A stretch of 64,000 bases of DNA. Source: Halalkaliarchaeum sp. AArc-CO (GTDB lineage: Archaea; Halobacteriota; Halobacteria; Halobacteriales; Haloferacaceae). The notes beneath the pieces are model-generated. The model was not told where the DNA came from and made no database searches. It saw nothing but the letters and a program-made list of their open reading frames with translations. This document shows, piece by piece, positions 51,787-60,587 of this stretch; the first letter of the stretch is position 1, and each line of letters opens with the position of its first letter. Location of the stretch: the NCBI RefSeq assembly GCF_024972735.1, contig NZ_CP087723.1, positions 1,426,001 to 1,490,000 on the forward strand, in the 5' to 3' direction. Made by a program: the position numbers and the translations under genes.

Positions 51787-51812
51787 ACTACCGACCCTCC
51801 GTAGGGAGAGCC

Positions 51813-52439
51813 ATGATCCGTAACCTGGCAGCCGGCGTGCAGGCGTTCACGAGCAACGCGTTTCTCGTGGTGGGCGACCGGACAGTACTGGTCGACACCG
51901 GCGCCAACTTCGACATCGTCCCCCGAATCCGCCGAGAACTCGAGGAGCGAACAGTTGATGGGGACGACGGCGTCGACAGGGGTGGATCGACGACGCTCGA
52001 CGCCGTCGTGCTTACCCACACTCACCCCGATCACGTCGGCAACGTTCCGGAGGTGAAAGAGGCGTTCGACGTCGAGACGTGGGGGTTCGACACCGACCAG
52101 CCCGCCACCGACAATCCGATCGAAGACGAGGAAACCGTTCGACTGGGCGATCACGACTACCTTGCGGTCCACACGCCGGGGCACAAAAACGATCACCTCT
52201 GTTTTTACGCCCGCGAACCGGGAATCCTCTTCGCGGGAGACCTCGTGTTTCAGAACGGTGGATTCGGCCGAACCGATCTCGCAGAGGGCGACCGAGGAAA
52301 ACTGATCGAGAGCATCGACCGAATCCACGCGCTCGTCGGCGACGACGTCGCCGAGATGCACGTCGGTCACGGGCCGAGCCTCACCCGAAACCCGTCCCAC
52401 GACGTGGAACTCGCCCGCCAGGCGGCCCGGATGGGATAA
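51813..52439 (+). CDS. MBL-fold metallo-hydrolase
   Basis: A 208-residue metallo-beta-lactamase-fold protein. The metal-binding signature is THTHPDH (His69, His71, Asp73, His74), followed by the His in TPGHKNDH, the Asp in LFAGDLVF and the His in VGHGPS. Most proteins of this layout are glyoxalase II-like thioester or lactone hydrolases. It is divergent from thyA and lies 66 bases before the cobalamin operon on the same strand, with no evident shared function. Confidence 0.9.
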   Translation: MIRNLAAGVQAFTSNAFLVVGDRTVLVDTGANFDIVPRIRRELEERTVDGDDGVDRGGSTTLDAVVLTHTHPDHVGNVPEVKEAFDVETWGFDTDQPATDNPIEDEETVRLGDHDYLAVHTPGHKNDHLCFYAREPGILFAGDLVFQNGGFGRTDLAEGDRGKLIESIDRIHALVGDDVAEMHVGHGPSLTRNPSHDVELARQAARMG

Positions 52440-52505
52440 CCACCTTCTCGGGATTCGAACCGGATCCCGTACGTTCTTGTCGGACCACGACAGACGGACG
52501 GACAA

Positions 52506-54119
52506 GTGACCCGAACGATCCTCGTCGCCGGTACGGCGTCACACGTCGGGAAAAGCACTGTCGTTGCCGGCCTCTGTCGTCATCTCGCCGATCGCGGGTT
52601 CGACGTCGCGCCGTACAAAGCACAGAACATGTCGAACAACGCGCGTGCGGTCCCGAAGGCGACGGCTCCCCGTCCGGTGGACCGCGATGGTGCGACGGAT
52701 TCCGACGACATGCCGGAACGTGACGGGAACGCCTTCGGCGAGATCGGCGTCTCCCAGTACGTCCAGGCGCGGGCCGCCCGTATCCATCCGACGACCGATC
52801 ACAACCCGGTCCTTTTGAAGCCCCACGCCGAGGGCGCCTCCCAGCTGGTCGTCGACGGCGACGCGGTCGCGACGCTCGCGGCCGGAGAGTACTACAGCGA
52901 CTACTGGGATCGCGCCCTGGAGGCCGCCAGCCGAGCACACGGACGGCTCGCGGCCGATCACGAGGTGATCGTCGCGGAGGGGGCCGGCAGCGTCGGCGAA
53001 CCGAATCTGCGGGATCGCGATCTCGCGAACGTCGAAACCGCGCGCTTCGCCGACGCCGACGTGGTGCTCGTGGCCGACATCGAACGCGGCGGTGCGTTCG
53101 CGAGCGTCGTCGGCACTCTCGAACTCGCGCCCGATGACGTAACCGACCGGATTGCTGGCGTCGTCATCAGCAAGTTCAGAGGCGACCGGGAGATCCTGGA
53201 ACCGGCGATCGAGGAGCTGGAGGAACGCACAGGCGTCCCCGTATTGGGTGTCCTGCCCTACGACGATCCCGGTCTCCCCGAGGAAGACAGCGTCTCCCTG
53301 CCGGCGGTCGGCGAGCGCGCCGTCATCGGCGACGACGACGGCGTCCCCGAGCACCGAACCGTACAGGTTGGTGTCCCGCGGCTCCCTCGGGCCTCGAACA
53401 TGACCGATCTGGGGCCGCTGGCTCGAGAGCCCGGCGTCCGGGTGGTCTACCTCCCGCTTTCCGCGTCGCTCGACGGGATCGACGGCCTCGTACTCTCGGG
53501 GACGAAAAACACCGTCGACGACCTTATCGCCCTCGAATCCGCCGGCATGGTCGAGGAGATCGCCGACTTCGAAGGCCCGATCGTCGGCCTCTGTGGCGGC
53601 TACCAGCAGCTCGGCGAGCGCATCCTGAACGCGGACGTCGAGGGGACCAGGGGCGAAACCGAACTCGAGGGGATCGGTCGGCTCCCCGTCGAGACGCGAT
53701 TTTCCACCGAGAAACACGTCGAGGCCGTCGAGCGAACGCTCGCGCCGACGGCCGCACTCGGCGGCGCGACGGGGACCGTCTCCGGCTACGAGATCCACAT
53801 GGGGGACACCGCGCTCCGGGAGAGCAAAGGGAGTTCGACGGACGATATCGACCGGCCGGTCGGCCCGACGAGCGCGGCGATGGATGACGTACTCGGGACG
53901 TATCTCCATGGGCTGTTCGAAAACGAAACCGCCCGTCGGGGCTTTCTGACGGCAGTCTTCGAGGCGGCCGGTCGACGACCGCCCGAGGCTGCCGGAAGCG
54001 ACGCCGGCGTACCCGACCCGTACGACGCAGCCGCCGAGCTCGTCGCCTCGAACCTGGATCTCTCGCCGCTGAAGCTGTCGCCGGAGAAGCGACCTTCCCG
54101 GGAGGGAAAATACCCGTGA
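52506..54119 (+). CDS. cbiP: Adenosylcobyric acid synthase (glutamine-hydrolysing)
   Basis: Amidates four side chains of adenosylcobyrinic acid a,c-diamide; 537 residues. An N-terminal dethiobiotin-synthetase-like ATPase ([15 protein letters not shown], about 9-23) is followed by the CobQ-type glutaminase with nucleophile Cys363 in [10 protein letters not shown] and the distal His in YLHGLFEN. The GTG start lies at the head of the operon. It is the first of seven contiguous cobalamin genes, most overlapping the next by a few bases. Confidence 0.95.
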   Translation: MTRTILVAGTASHVGKSTVVAGLCRHLADRGFDVAPYKAQNMSNNARAVPKATAPRPVDRDGATDSDDMPERDGNAFGEIGVSQYVQARAARIHPTTDHNPVLLKPHAEGASQLVVDGDAVATLAAGEYYSDYWDRALEAASRAHGRLAADHEVIVAEGAGSVGEPNLRDRDLANVETARFADADVVLVADIERGGAFASVVGTLELAPDDVTDRIAGVVISKFRGDREILEPAIEELEERTGVPVLGVLPYDDPGLPEEDSVSLPAVGERAVIGDDDGVPEHRTVQVGVPRLPRASNMTDLGPLAREPGVRVVYLPLSASLDGIDGLVLSGTKNTVDDLIALESAGMVEEIADFEGPIVGLCGGYQQLGERILNADVEGTRGETELEGIGRLPVETRFSTEKHVEAVERTLAPTAALGGATGTVSGYEIHMGDTALRESKGSSTDDIDRPVGPTSAAMDDVLGTYLHGLFENETARRGFLTAVFEAAGRRPPEAAGSDAGVPDPYDAAAELVASNLDLSPLKLSPEKRPSREGKYP

Positions 54120-54805
54120 GCGACGATCGGTCGATCGCGATCACGTTCGATCTCTTTGGAACTCTCGTGTCGGCTTCCCGCCCGGACGATCCGGCGGAGG
54201 CCCTCGCGGAGGAACTCCGGACGCGGGACGTCTCCGTTCCAGAGAACTGGGAGGAACTGTACGCCACTCCGCAGGTCGACATCGAGCCGGGTCGGGAGCT
54301 CTCGCTTCCCGACCACGTTCGAGCGGCGCTCGAGGAGTCCGGGGTGGACACAGACTCCCCGGGGCAAAGCAGGCGCCCTGACGGGCCGGGATCTGGCGAA
54401 GCGGACGTCGTCACTGAGGCAGTTCGTGCCGCGTTCGACCGCCGAGTGAATCGTCGGGATGGAGCCGGGACAGCGATCGAGGCGGCATCTCGGAGGGGAC
54501 GGGTTGGCCTGCTCTCGAACTGCTCGGTACCGGGACTGGTCGACCGGACGCTCGAACGGGTCGCGCTCGACGGTCGGTTCGACGCCGTTCTCGCGAGCGT
54601 CGACGTCGGCTACCGCAAACCGGACCGACGGGCCTTCCAGGCCGCCGCCGACCGTCTCGGTGTCGACGTGACGGATCTCGTCCACGTCGGTGACAATCCG
54701 GAAACGGACGGCGGGATCGAGGACGTCGGTGGGATCGCAATCCTGCTCGAGAACGTGTCGCTTTCGGCAGTGCCGGATCGGCTCTCGGAGGTGCGGATCC
54801 AGTGA
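54116..54805 (+). CDS. HAD-superfamily hydrolase within the cobalamin operon
   Basis: A 229-residue HAD phosphatase-like protein: motif [11 protein letters not shown] (nucleophile Asp; the second acidic position is Phe), motif II LLSNCS, motif III Lys in YRKPDRR and motif [11 protein letters not shown]. The cap region carries Asp/Glu-rich insertions. It overlaps cbiP and cbiB by four bases each. No dedicated alpha-ribazole-5'-phosphate or adenosylcobalamin-5'-phosphate phosphatase is otherwise present in the cluster, so this is the obvious candidate; that is inference from position. Confidence 0.8.
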   Translation: MSDDRSIAITFDLFGTLVSASRPDDPAEALAEELRTRDVSVPENWEELYATPQVDIEPGRELSLPDHVRAALEESGVDTDSPGQSRRPDGPGSGEADVVTEAVRAAFDRRVNRRDGAGTAIEAASRRGRVGLLSNCSVPGLVDRTLERVALDGRFDAVLASVDVGYRKPDRRAFQAAADRLGVDVTDLVHVGDNPETDGGIEDVGGIAILLENVSLSAVPDRLSEVRIQ

Positions 54806-55755
54806 TCGAGCTCGCGTCACCGGCGAGTGTTCCCGCGGCCGTTTCCGTCGGCGTCTCGGCCGCCCTCGCGGTCGCGATCGCGTTCCTCCTCGATACGACC
54901 GTCGGAGAGCCGCCGAAACGGCTGCATCCGGTCGCCTGGTTCGGGCTGGCCGTCGCGGCGGTGGATCGCGAGTGGAGGCGTCCCCGAGTGGTCGGAACGC
55001 TCGCGCTGGGGCTTCCCCTGGGGGCCGCGGCGATCGTGTGGGCGGTCGTCTCCGTCGCGCCGGGTCCAGCAGAAGCACTGGTCGCCGGGCTCGTCCTGTT
55101 CGTGACGCTCAGCCGTCGGCTGCTCCGCTCGGAGGCGCGGGCGGTCATCGCCGCAAGCGAGTCGGATCCCGCCGCAGCGCGCGAGCGACTTCCCGCACTC
55201 GCCGGGCGCGATCCGGAGTCGCTCGCCCCCGAGGAACTTCGCAGCGCTGCTGTCGAAAGCGCCGCGGAGAACCTCGCGGACGGTCTCGTCGCCCCGCTTG
55301 CGGCCTTTGCGGTCGGCGCCCTCGTCTCGCTTCCGGTTGCCGCGGCGGCCGCCGCCTGGGTGAAAGGGGTCAACACGCTCGACTCGATGCTGGGCTACCG
55401 GTCGAAAGCCGTCGGCGGGCCGAGCGCACGTCTCGACGACCTCGTGATGGCGGTTCCAGCGCGGGCGAGTGCAGTGTTAATTGCAGGTGTTGCGCTGGAT
55501 CCCGCAGCGATCCGTCGGGCCGCTGGCTGGGCACGAACGCCCCCGTCGCCGAACTCGGGCTGGCCGATGGCGGCGCTGTCGGCCGCCATCGACGTCAGGC
55601 TCGAAAAGCCCGGATCGTACGTTCTCAACCCCGACGCGGCGTTTCCCGACGTCGGCTGCGGACTCGAGGGAGTCCGACTCGTCGACCGGGCCGCGATCGC
55701 GTCGTTTTTGCTTTCGGGCGGCTGGGTGTTGGGTCTGGGAGGTGTCCTCGGGTGA
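54802..55755 (+). CDS. cbiB: Adenosylcobinamide-phosphate synthase CbiB
   Basis: Attaches (R)-1-amino-2-propanol phosphate to adenosylcobyric acid; an integral membrane protein of 317 residues with four or five helices. The family blocks DTTVGEPPKRLHPVAWFG, ESAAENLADGLVAPL, VKGVNTLDSMLGYRSK and GWPMAALSAAI are present in order (read as separate landmarks). The GTG start overlaps the HAD stop. Its aminopropanol substrate comes from CobD, encoded downstream. Confidence 0.94.
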   Translation: MIELASPASVPAAVSVGVSAALAVAIAFLLDTTVGEPPKRLHPVAWFGLAVAAVDREWRRPRVVGTLALGLPLGAAAIVWAVVSVAPGPAEALVAGLVLFVTLSRRLLRSEARAVIAASESDPAAARERLPALAGRDPESLAPEELRSAAVESAAENLADGLVAPLAAFAVGALVSLPVAAAAAAWVKGVNTLDSMLGYRSKAVGGPSARLDDLVMAVPARASAVLIAGVALDPAAIRRAAGWARTPPSPNSGWPMAALSAAIDVRLEKPGSYVLNPDAAFPDVGCGLEGVRLVDRAAIASFLLSGGWVLGLGGVLG

Positions 55756-56528
55756 CTGACGGACTGTTGCCCGCAGTCCGGGGGGCGATCGGGTTCCTCT
55801 CTCGGATCCCGATCGGCAGGGAGACCCGGGACTGGGAGGCGTTCGAACGCACACCGACGGCGTTCCCGCTCTCGGGGTACGTCATCGGTGCGCTGATCGG
55901 CCTGCCGGTCGCCGTCGTCGCCGCGGCCGGGGTTCCCGCCGCGAGCGTGGCGGTCGTCGGACTGCTTGCCGTGTACGCGGTTGCAGGGATCAACAACCTG
56001 GACGGCTTGCTGGATCTCGGCGACGCGGCAGTCGTCCACGGCGACCCGGACGAACGGGTCGCGGTTCTGAAGGACACCACCGTCGGCGTCGGCGCGATCG
56101 CGGTCGCCGTTGCCGCGCTCGTCGCGCTCGCGTTCGGATTTTACGGGCTCGGACGCGTCGGCTCCACAGCAGTGTTCGCTGTCGTGATCGCCACCGAAGT
56201 CGGCGCGAAGCTGTCGATGGCGGCAGTCGCCTGCGTCGGCACAGCCAGACACGAGGGGCTCGGATCGGCGTTCACGACGAATGCGGACCGCAGCGACCTG
56301 GCGGTTCCGGTACTCGTGTCGCTACCGATCGTCGCGGTGGGTGCTCCCGTCGGGGCTGTTGTCCCCGTCGCCGCCGCACTCCTCGGCGCGTTTCTGGGAG
56401 GCGGATTCCTGGCGGCCTGGGCGAACCGCCTGCTCGGCGGCGTCAACGGCGACGTGTTCGGTGCGGCGAACGAAATCGCCCGTCTCGCCGGACTCCACGT
56501 GGGGGTGATCGCGTGGACGCTCTCGTGA
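55752..56528 (+). CDS. cobS: Adenosylcobinamide-GDP ribazoletransferase CobS
   Basis: Joins adenosylcobinamide-GDP to alpha-ribazole (or its phosphate) in the membrane; 258 residues with about six helices. FLSRIPIG near the start, INNLDGLLDLGDAAVVHGDPDERVAVLKDTTVG (landmarks NLDGLLDLGDA and VLKDTTVG) and GGVNGDVFGAANEIARL are the CobS signatures. The GTG start overlaps the cbiB stop by four bases. Its end overlaps cobY by 16. Confidence 0.94.
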   Translation: MTDGLLPAVRGAIGFLSRIPIGRETRDWEAFERTPTAFPLSGYVIGALIGLPVAVVAAAGVPAASVAVVGLLAVYAVAGINNLDGLLDLGDAAVVHGDPDERVAVLKDTTVGVGAIAVAVAALVALAFGFYGLGRVGSTAVFAVVIATEVGAKLSMAAVACVGTARHEGLGSAFTTNADRSDLAVPVLVSLPIVAVGAPVGAVVPVAAALLGAFLGGGFLAAWANRLLGGVNGDVFGAANEIARLAGLHVGVIAWTLS

Positions 56529-57136
56529 TGTGTGGCGGGCAGGGAACCCGCCTCGAATCGGACACTGAAAAACCCCTGGTGCCGATTTGCGGCGTTCCAA
56601 TGGTGGATCGGGTCCGGGAGGCCCTCCGGAACAGTCGCGTCGATCGGGTGTACGCTGTCGTGTCGCCACATGCACCGGAGACCACCGCTCACCTCGACGG
56701 CGAGCTCCCGTGCATCGAGACGCCGGGGAACGGCTACGTCTCCGACCTTCAGACTGCGCTCCAGGCGGGACCGGTCGAACCCCCAGTACTCACGGCCGTT
56801 GCCGATCTGCCGTTGCTCGCATCCCAACCAGTGAACCAGCTGATCGCACACGCCCGGGAAGACCCTCGAAACAGGAACGTCGACGAACGCCCCGAAGGCG
56901 GCTTTCGCGTGCGATCGGCCACGACCGTCGTTCCGGCTGCACTCAAACGGGAACTCGAAGCGAGCATCGACGGCGACACCCCCTGGATACCGGCGGGGCT
57001 CAACGTGGTCGCAGCGACCGAAACCGAACGGGAGGACAGTCTCTTCTACAGCTGGGACGCACGGCTCGCAGTGAACGTGAACCGCAAACGCGACGTACGC
57101 GTGGCCGAACGTCTTTGTACGGTGGAGGAACCGTAG
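56513..57136 (+). CDS. cobY: GTP:adenosylcobinamide-phosphate guanylyltransferase CobY
   Basis: Archaeal enzyme that activates adenosylcobinamide phosphate with GTP, replacing bacterial CobU; 207 residues, nucleotidyltransferase fold. The nucleotide loop is LVMCGGQGTRLESDTEKPLV near the N-terminus. GNGYVSDLQTAL and AVADLPLLASQ follow. CobY lacks kinase activity, so kinase-free routes through CbiB and CbiZ fit. The GTG start lies within the cobS end. Confidence 0.92.
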   Translation: MDALVMCGGQGTRLESDTEKPLVPICGVPMVDRVREALRNSRVDRVYAVVSPHAPETTAHLDGELPCIETPGNGYVSDLQTALQAGPVEPPVLTAVADLPLLASQPVNQLIAHAREDPRNRNVDERPEGGFRVRSATTVVPAALKRELEASIDGDTPWIPAGLNVVAATETEREDSLFYSWDARLAVNVNRKRDVRVAERLCTVEEP

Positions 57137-58228
57137 ATGGATCCACACTCGATCGACGGCGTCGAACGCGCGACCCACGGCGGAACCGAGCGGGATGACC
57201 TGCTGGATTTCAGCGCCAACACGAACCCCAACACCCCTGCGGGAACCCGTGCGGTTTACGAGGCCGCGTTCGACGACGCCCGCAGATATCCCGACGACGG
57301 ATACGACGCGTTCAGGCGGGCCGCAGCCGGCTTCCTCGAGCGGTTTCACGGCGAGGAAGAATCGGGTTCCGGCGACGCGTCCTCCGGCGACGTCGACCCC
57401 GAGGACGTCGTCGTGACACCGGGCGGGCTGGCCGCGATCAGACTTGCCGTCTCCGTTACCGTCTCGCCCGGCGACGAAGTCCTGATTCCAGCACCGAGTT
57501 TCGCCGAATACGAGCGTGAAGTCCGACTTCAGGGGGCAACACCTGAGTTTTACGGTCAGGACGAACTCCTCGGATTGGATCCGGAGCCGTACCCATTGGC
57601 CGTCGTCTGTACGCCGAACAACCCGACTGGGGAGCTTCCCGATCCCGATCGCCTGCGGGAGTTCACACACCGGTGTCGGCGCGCAGGGACGGTCCTCCTG
57701 GCCGACGAGGCGTTCCTCGGCTACCTGGATGCCCCGTCGCTTGCGGGCACGGAGGGCACCGTCGTCGCTCGATCGCTGACCAAACTGTTCGGCCTCCCGG
57801 GGATCAGGGTCGGCTACGCGGTCGCGACTGGCTGCCTCCGCGACCGGCTCGAAACAGCGAGGCGGCCCTGGAACCTCTCGACGCCGGCCGCCCGCGTGGG
57901 AACCCACTGTCTCACCGCCGACCGCCGGGGTGATCGGTTCGTCGAAGCGACCCGCGAGTCGGTCGCACTCGAACGGAAACGGATCCAGAAACGGCTCTCT
58001 ACGGCGTTTGAGGTCGTCTCACCGCCGTCATCGGAGCCTGCAGCGCCGTACGTCCTGTTCGACGTCAGCCCGTCGGGACGGACCGTCGAGGAAGTCGTCG
58101 AAACCGCCCGCGATCGGGGCGTCGAGATCCGGGACGCGAGGAGTTTCCGCGGACTCGATTCCCACGTACGGGTTGCGATAAAAGGGTCCGACGCGAACGA
58201 CCGGATGCTGGAGGCGTTGAATGTTTGA
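57137..58228 (+). CDS. cobD: L-threonine-O-3-phosphate decarboxylase-like CobD (PLP)
   Basis: A fold-type I PLP enzyme related to histidinol-phosphate aminotransferase; 363 residues. The PLP-binding Lys216 is in SLTKLFGLPGIRVGY. DFSANTNPNTP near the N-terminus and VCTPNNPTGELP are family blocks. In this operon it most likely makes aminopropanol phosphate from threonine phosphate for CbiB, although an aminotransferase role cannot be excluded by sequence. It starts directly after the cobY stop and overlaps cbiZ by eight bases. Confidence 0.85.
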   Translation: MDPHSIDGVERATHGGTERDDLLDFSANTNPNTPAGTRAVYEAAFDDARRYPDDGYDAFRRAAAGFLERFHGEEESGSGDASSGDVDPEDVVVTPGGLAAIRLAVSVTVSPGDEVLIPAPSFAEYEREVRLQGATPEFYGQDELLGLDPEPYPLAVVCTPNNPTGELPDPDRLREFTHRCRRAGTVLLADEAFLGYLDAPSLAGTEGTVVARSLTKLFGLPGIRVGYAVATGCLRDRLETARRPWNLSTPAARVGTHCLTADRRGDRFVEATRESVALERKRIQKRLSTAFEVVSPPSSEPAAPYVLFDVSPSGRTVEEVVETARDRGVEIRDARSFRGLDSHVRVAIKGSDANDRMLEALNV

Positions 58229-58949
58229 GACCAGCCTCACTGGTAGGGTCCTCGCGATCCGGCGACCGGAAACCGTCTGGTTGTCCACCGGCTGGCGCGG
58301 CGGGAGACGCGTCGCGGACGCCGCCTACAGCGTCACTGTTCCGGAGGGCTGGCATCCCGACGACCTCGCTGTCGACGTCGCCGACCGGTTGTCCGAGCCG
58401 GGAGTCGCCGACCTCCCGGCCGACGAGATCGGGCGAGCGGCACCGATACTCCTGACGGGAGTCGACGCCGAGAACGCACGCGGAGCCAGGCTGGGACCGG
58501 TGGAGGCGTACGCGACAGCGGGCGTGTCGAACCTCGCGGAGCTACCGATGGATCCGGAGGGCACCGAACTTCCGGACACTGGAAACGAGGACCGTCCGAT
58601 CGGAACGGTCAATCTCGTGGTCGGGACCACCGCCGCACTCTCGAAGGGGGCGCTCGCCAACCTGGTGGCGGTTGCCGCCGAGGCGAAAGCGGCGACGCTG
58701 CTGTCTGCAATCGGCGCGCCCGGAACGACCAGCGACGCGATCGTCGTCGCCTGCGATCCGTCCGGCCCGGAGACGACGTTTTCGGGGAGCGCGACCGTCG
58801 TCGGCAACGCGGCGCGCGCCTGCGTTCGGGAGGCGGTCCGGGCCAGCCTGGCTGCCCGATACGACGAGAACCCGCCGCCGACCGCGGTCGATCGCGCCGA
58901 GTACGGCGTCGTGACCGACGATCGGGCCGAGGTTTTCTCGCCCGAGTAG
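58221..58949 (+). CDS. cbiZ: Adenosylcobinamide amidohydrolase CbiZ
   Basis: Archaeal salvage enzyme that removes the aminopropanol chain of cobinamide to give cobyric acid, which CbiB can use again; 242 residues. Family signatures are VWLSTGWRGGRRVADAAYSV, VEAYATAGVSNLAEL, GTVNLVVGTTAALSKGALANLV and the C-terminal SDAIVVACDP (separate landmarks). Presence next to cbiB and cobY shows that this organism imports corrinoid precursors as well as assembling them. It is the last gene of the operon. Confidence 0.94.
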   Translation: MFETSLTGRVLAIRRPETVWLSTGWRGGRRVADAAYSVTVPEGWHPDDLAVDVADRLSEPGVADLPADEIGRAAPILLTGVDAENARGARLGPVEAYATAGVSNLAELPMDPEGTELPDTGNEDRPIGTVNLVVGTTAALSKGALANLVAVAAEAKAATLLSAIGAPGTTSDAIVVACDPSGPETTFSGSATVVGNAARACVREAVRASLAARYDENPPPTAVDRAEYGVVTDDRAEVFSPE

Positions 58950-58954
58950 CCGAG

Positions 58955-59326
58955 CTAGCCGTCGTTTTCCTCGATGAGCTCGATCGTGTCGCCCGGGTTC
59001 ACGTCGGCGGCCGTCCCGGCCGGCAACTCGAGTATCGTGTCTGCGGTTGCCCGTGCGAACCCGATCCAGGGACGGAGTCGCTCGACGCGGATCACCTCGG
59101 GACCTGTGAGCCAGACCGCGTCGATCGGGAACGGAACGAACAGCATGTGAAGCGTTCGCGTGTCCGGACGGTCGAACCGAAACACGAGGGCGTAGTCGTC
59201 GGGGATCGACCGGCGAAACATCAACCCTCTGGCCTGTTGGAGCGTCGTGTCGGCACGGTCGATTGCGGTGGCCAGTGTCCGTTCCTCGCGTGCGTCCGGC
59301 GGACCGCGACGATGAACGAGTCGCAC
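58955..59326 (-). CDS. DUF192 family protein
   Basis: A 123-residue DUF192 protein. RGLMFRRSIPDDYALVFRFDRP and LHMLFVPFPIDAVWL are the conserved blocks, with PAGTAADVNPGDTIEL at the end. The family is small, beta-rich and of unknown biochemical role. The GTG at 59326 (start of MRLVHRRG) is chosen by family length; a GTG eight codons upstream at 59350 is possible. The 119-bp inverted-repeat element starts 25 bases upstream of 59326 and probably contains the promoter. Confidence 0.8.
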   Translation of the reverse strand: MRLVHRRGPPDAREERTLATAIDRADTTLQQARGLMFRRSIPDDYALVFRFDRPDTRTLHMLFVPFPIDAVWLTGPEVIRVERLRPWIGFARATADTILELPAGTAADVNPGDTIELIEENDG

Positions 59327-59350
59327 GTTCTGGGCTCCTCCAGCGATCAC

Positions 59351-59469
59351 TTAACAGTTGTTGGCAATGTGATTTACTTTAGTTAGCTCGGAACGCGTAA
59401 ACTGGCGTTCCGAACTCGATTACCGCGGATTCGTATATAAACCTGAGTCATATTGCCAACTACTGTTAA
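59351..59469. repeat. 119-bp element with 22-bp inverted ends and an internal hairpin
   Basis: The left arm 59351-59372 and right arm 59448-59469 are inverted copies matching at 20 of 22 positions, with TTAACAG at each outer edge. Inside, 59388-59396 and 59405-59413 form a perfect 9-bp stem with an 8-base loop. A TATA-like tttatata on the minus strand (59434-59441) would direct transcription toward the DUF192 gene. It may be a miniature transposon-like element or paired operator half-sites. Confidence 0.7.
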
Positions 59470-59489
59470 CTGTACCTCGTCGCAATCGT

Positions 59490-60236
59490 TCACTCGGCGT
59501 CCGGGCCCGTCGCGTCGACGGCCGTCGATTCCGCGTGAGCGTCTTTCACGCCCTCGACAGTGTCGCGCACCGCATCGACCCCTTCCTCGTGGAGGAGATC
59601 CCCGACGACGACGACGTCCGCGTGTTTCCCCATACGGTAGGCGTCGTCGTAGTCGGCGATTCCGCCCCCATAAAACAGCGTCGCAGTATCGAGCGCGTCA
59701 GCGGCCGCAGACACCACGTCGGGGTCCCCGAGCGTCCCGGAGTACTCGAGATAGACGATCTCTTGACCGAACAGTTTCTCGGCGACTGCGGCGAAGGAGG
59801 CGACGTCTTCTGGGGCCTGGTCGCAGTCGGCGTCGGTGTATTCAGCTACTGCCGAGTCGGGGTTCAAGACGACGTACGCCTCGGTGTGGGTGCGATCCCA
59901 ATCGAGCCCGTTTTCGATCCGGACCCACTCCTTGTGGGCGCCGGTGATCCAGAAGCTGTCCTCTGCATTGAACACCGTCGGGATCAGGTAGCCGTCCAGT
60001 GCCGGCGAGTCGATGACCACCGACGGGTTCGACGGCTCCTGATACAGCGGAACGTCGTGTCGGGAACACGCTTCGATTACCCGCTGCATCTTCTCTTCGG
60101 TTATCCCGCGCGTACCACCGATCTCGATGGCGTCGGTGCCGGTCCGACAGACGTCCGCGAACGTCTCCCCCGCCACAAGATCCTTGTCGGGATCGACTTT
60201 CAGTACGTGGTCCCAGCCGTCCCACGGTGCACTCAT
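59490..60236 (-). CDS. Geranylgeranylglyceryl phosphate synthase
   Basis: Makes the first ether bond of archaeal membrane lipids from glycerol-1-phosphate and GGPP; TIM-barrel, 248 residues. [12 protein letters not shown] (start), [64 protein letters not shown] and [27 protein letters not shown] (landmarks) cover the sn-G1P- and isoprenoid-binding loops. A TATA element at 60261-60269 gives a leaderless start; the longer frame upstream is non-coding in character. Confidence 0.95.
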   Translation of the reverse strand: MSAPWDGWDHVLKVDPDKDLVAGETFADVCRTGTDAIEIGGTRGITEEKMQRVIEACSRHDVPLYQEPSNPSVVIDSPALDGYLIPTVFNAEDSFWITGAHKEWVRIENGLDWDRTHTEAYVVLNPDSAVAEYTDADCDQAPEDVASFAAVAEKLFGQEIVYLEYSGTLGDPDVVSAAADALDTATLFYGGGIADYDDAYRMGKHADVVVVGDLLHEEGVDAVRDTVEGVKDAHAESTAVDATGPDAE

Positions 60237-60260
60237 TGAACTGCTATTGTCCCCCAGGGG

Positions 60261-60269
60261 GTTAAAAAG
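60261..60269 (-). promoter_or_regulatory. TATA element of the GGGP synthase gene
   Basis: CTTTTTAAC on the minus strand, centred 29 bases before the ATG at 60236; it supports that start. Confidence 0.6.
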
Positions 60270-60306
60270 GGTCCGATAGGGATAGCTCGGGGTGCCGCGG
60301 TCGGAC

Positions 60307-60525
60307 TCACAGTTCGCCGGCGAGACGTTTTGCAACGGCTCGCGCTTCTTCGGGTCGGTCGACGTGGTGTCTCGGCGCCCGCTTCGTCGCGACGTCCCGA
60401 CCGCAGCCGTCTTCCGGATCACACGTCACGGAGATCTGCCAGCCGGTAGAGTCCTCGAGGTATCGGTAGTACAACGCTGAACCACACCGATTACAGGTCG
60501 CCGACGGGTGACGTCGAAGCACCAT
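60307..60525 (-). CDS. 72-residue cysteine-containing small protein
   Basis: A small acidic/basic protein. Cys residues in [12 protein letters not shown] (Cys11, Cys14) and [13 protein letters not shown] (two more Cys) make a possible single zinc-binding site, and WQISVTC suggests a beta-rich ribbon. The C-terminus ([16 protein letters not shown]) is a helix. It lies between GGGP synthase and glutamate dehydrogenase genes on the same strand, with no evident functional link. It belongs to the haloarchaeal zinc micro-protein class by appearance. Confidence 0.65.
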   Translation of the reverse strand: MVLRRHPSATCNRCGSALYYRYLEDSTGWQISVTCDPEDGCGRDVATKRAPRHHVDRPEEARAVAKRLAGEL

Positions 60526-60587
60526 CGCGCCGGGATGGAGCCGGCTTCGGACTTAAGCGTTCGTGCGTCAGTCGCTCGAACGCTCGT

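Noticed and set aside
52450-52472. Second T-arm-like gattcgaacc before the cobalamin operon
   Set aside because: The flanking bases do not pair as a T stem, and no other tRNA parts are present.
52440-52505. Cobalamin riboswitch upstream of cbiP
   Set aside because: The gap is only 66 bases and shows no B12-box-like sequence or long paired structure.
52539-53909. Long minus-strand frame opposite cbiP
   Set aside because: It is a shadow of the GC-rich cbiP coding strand, with no family motifs and arginine-rich composition.
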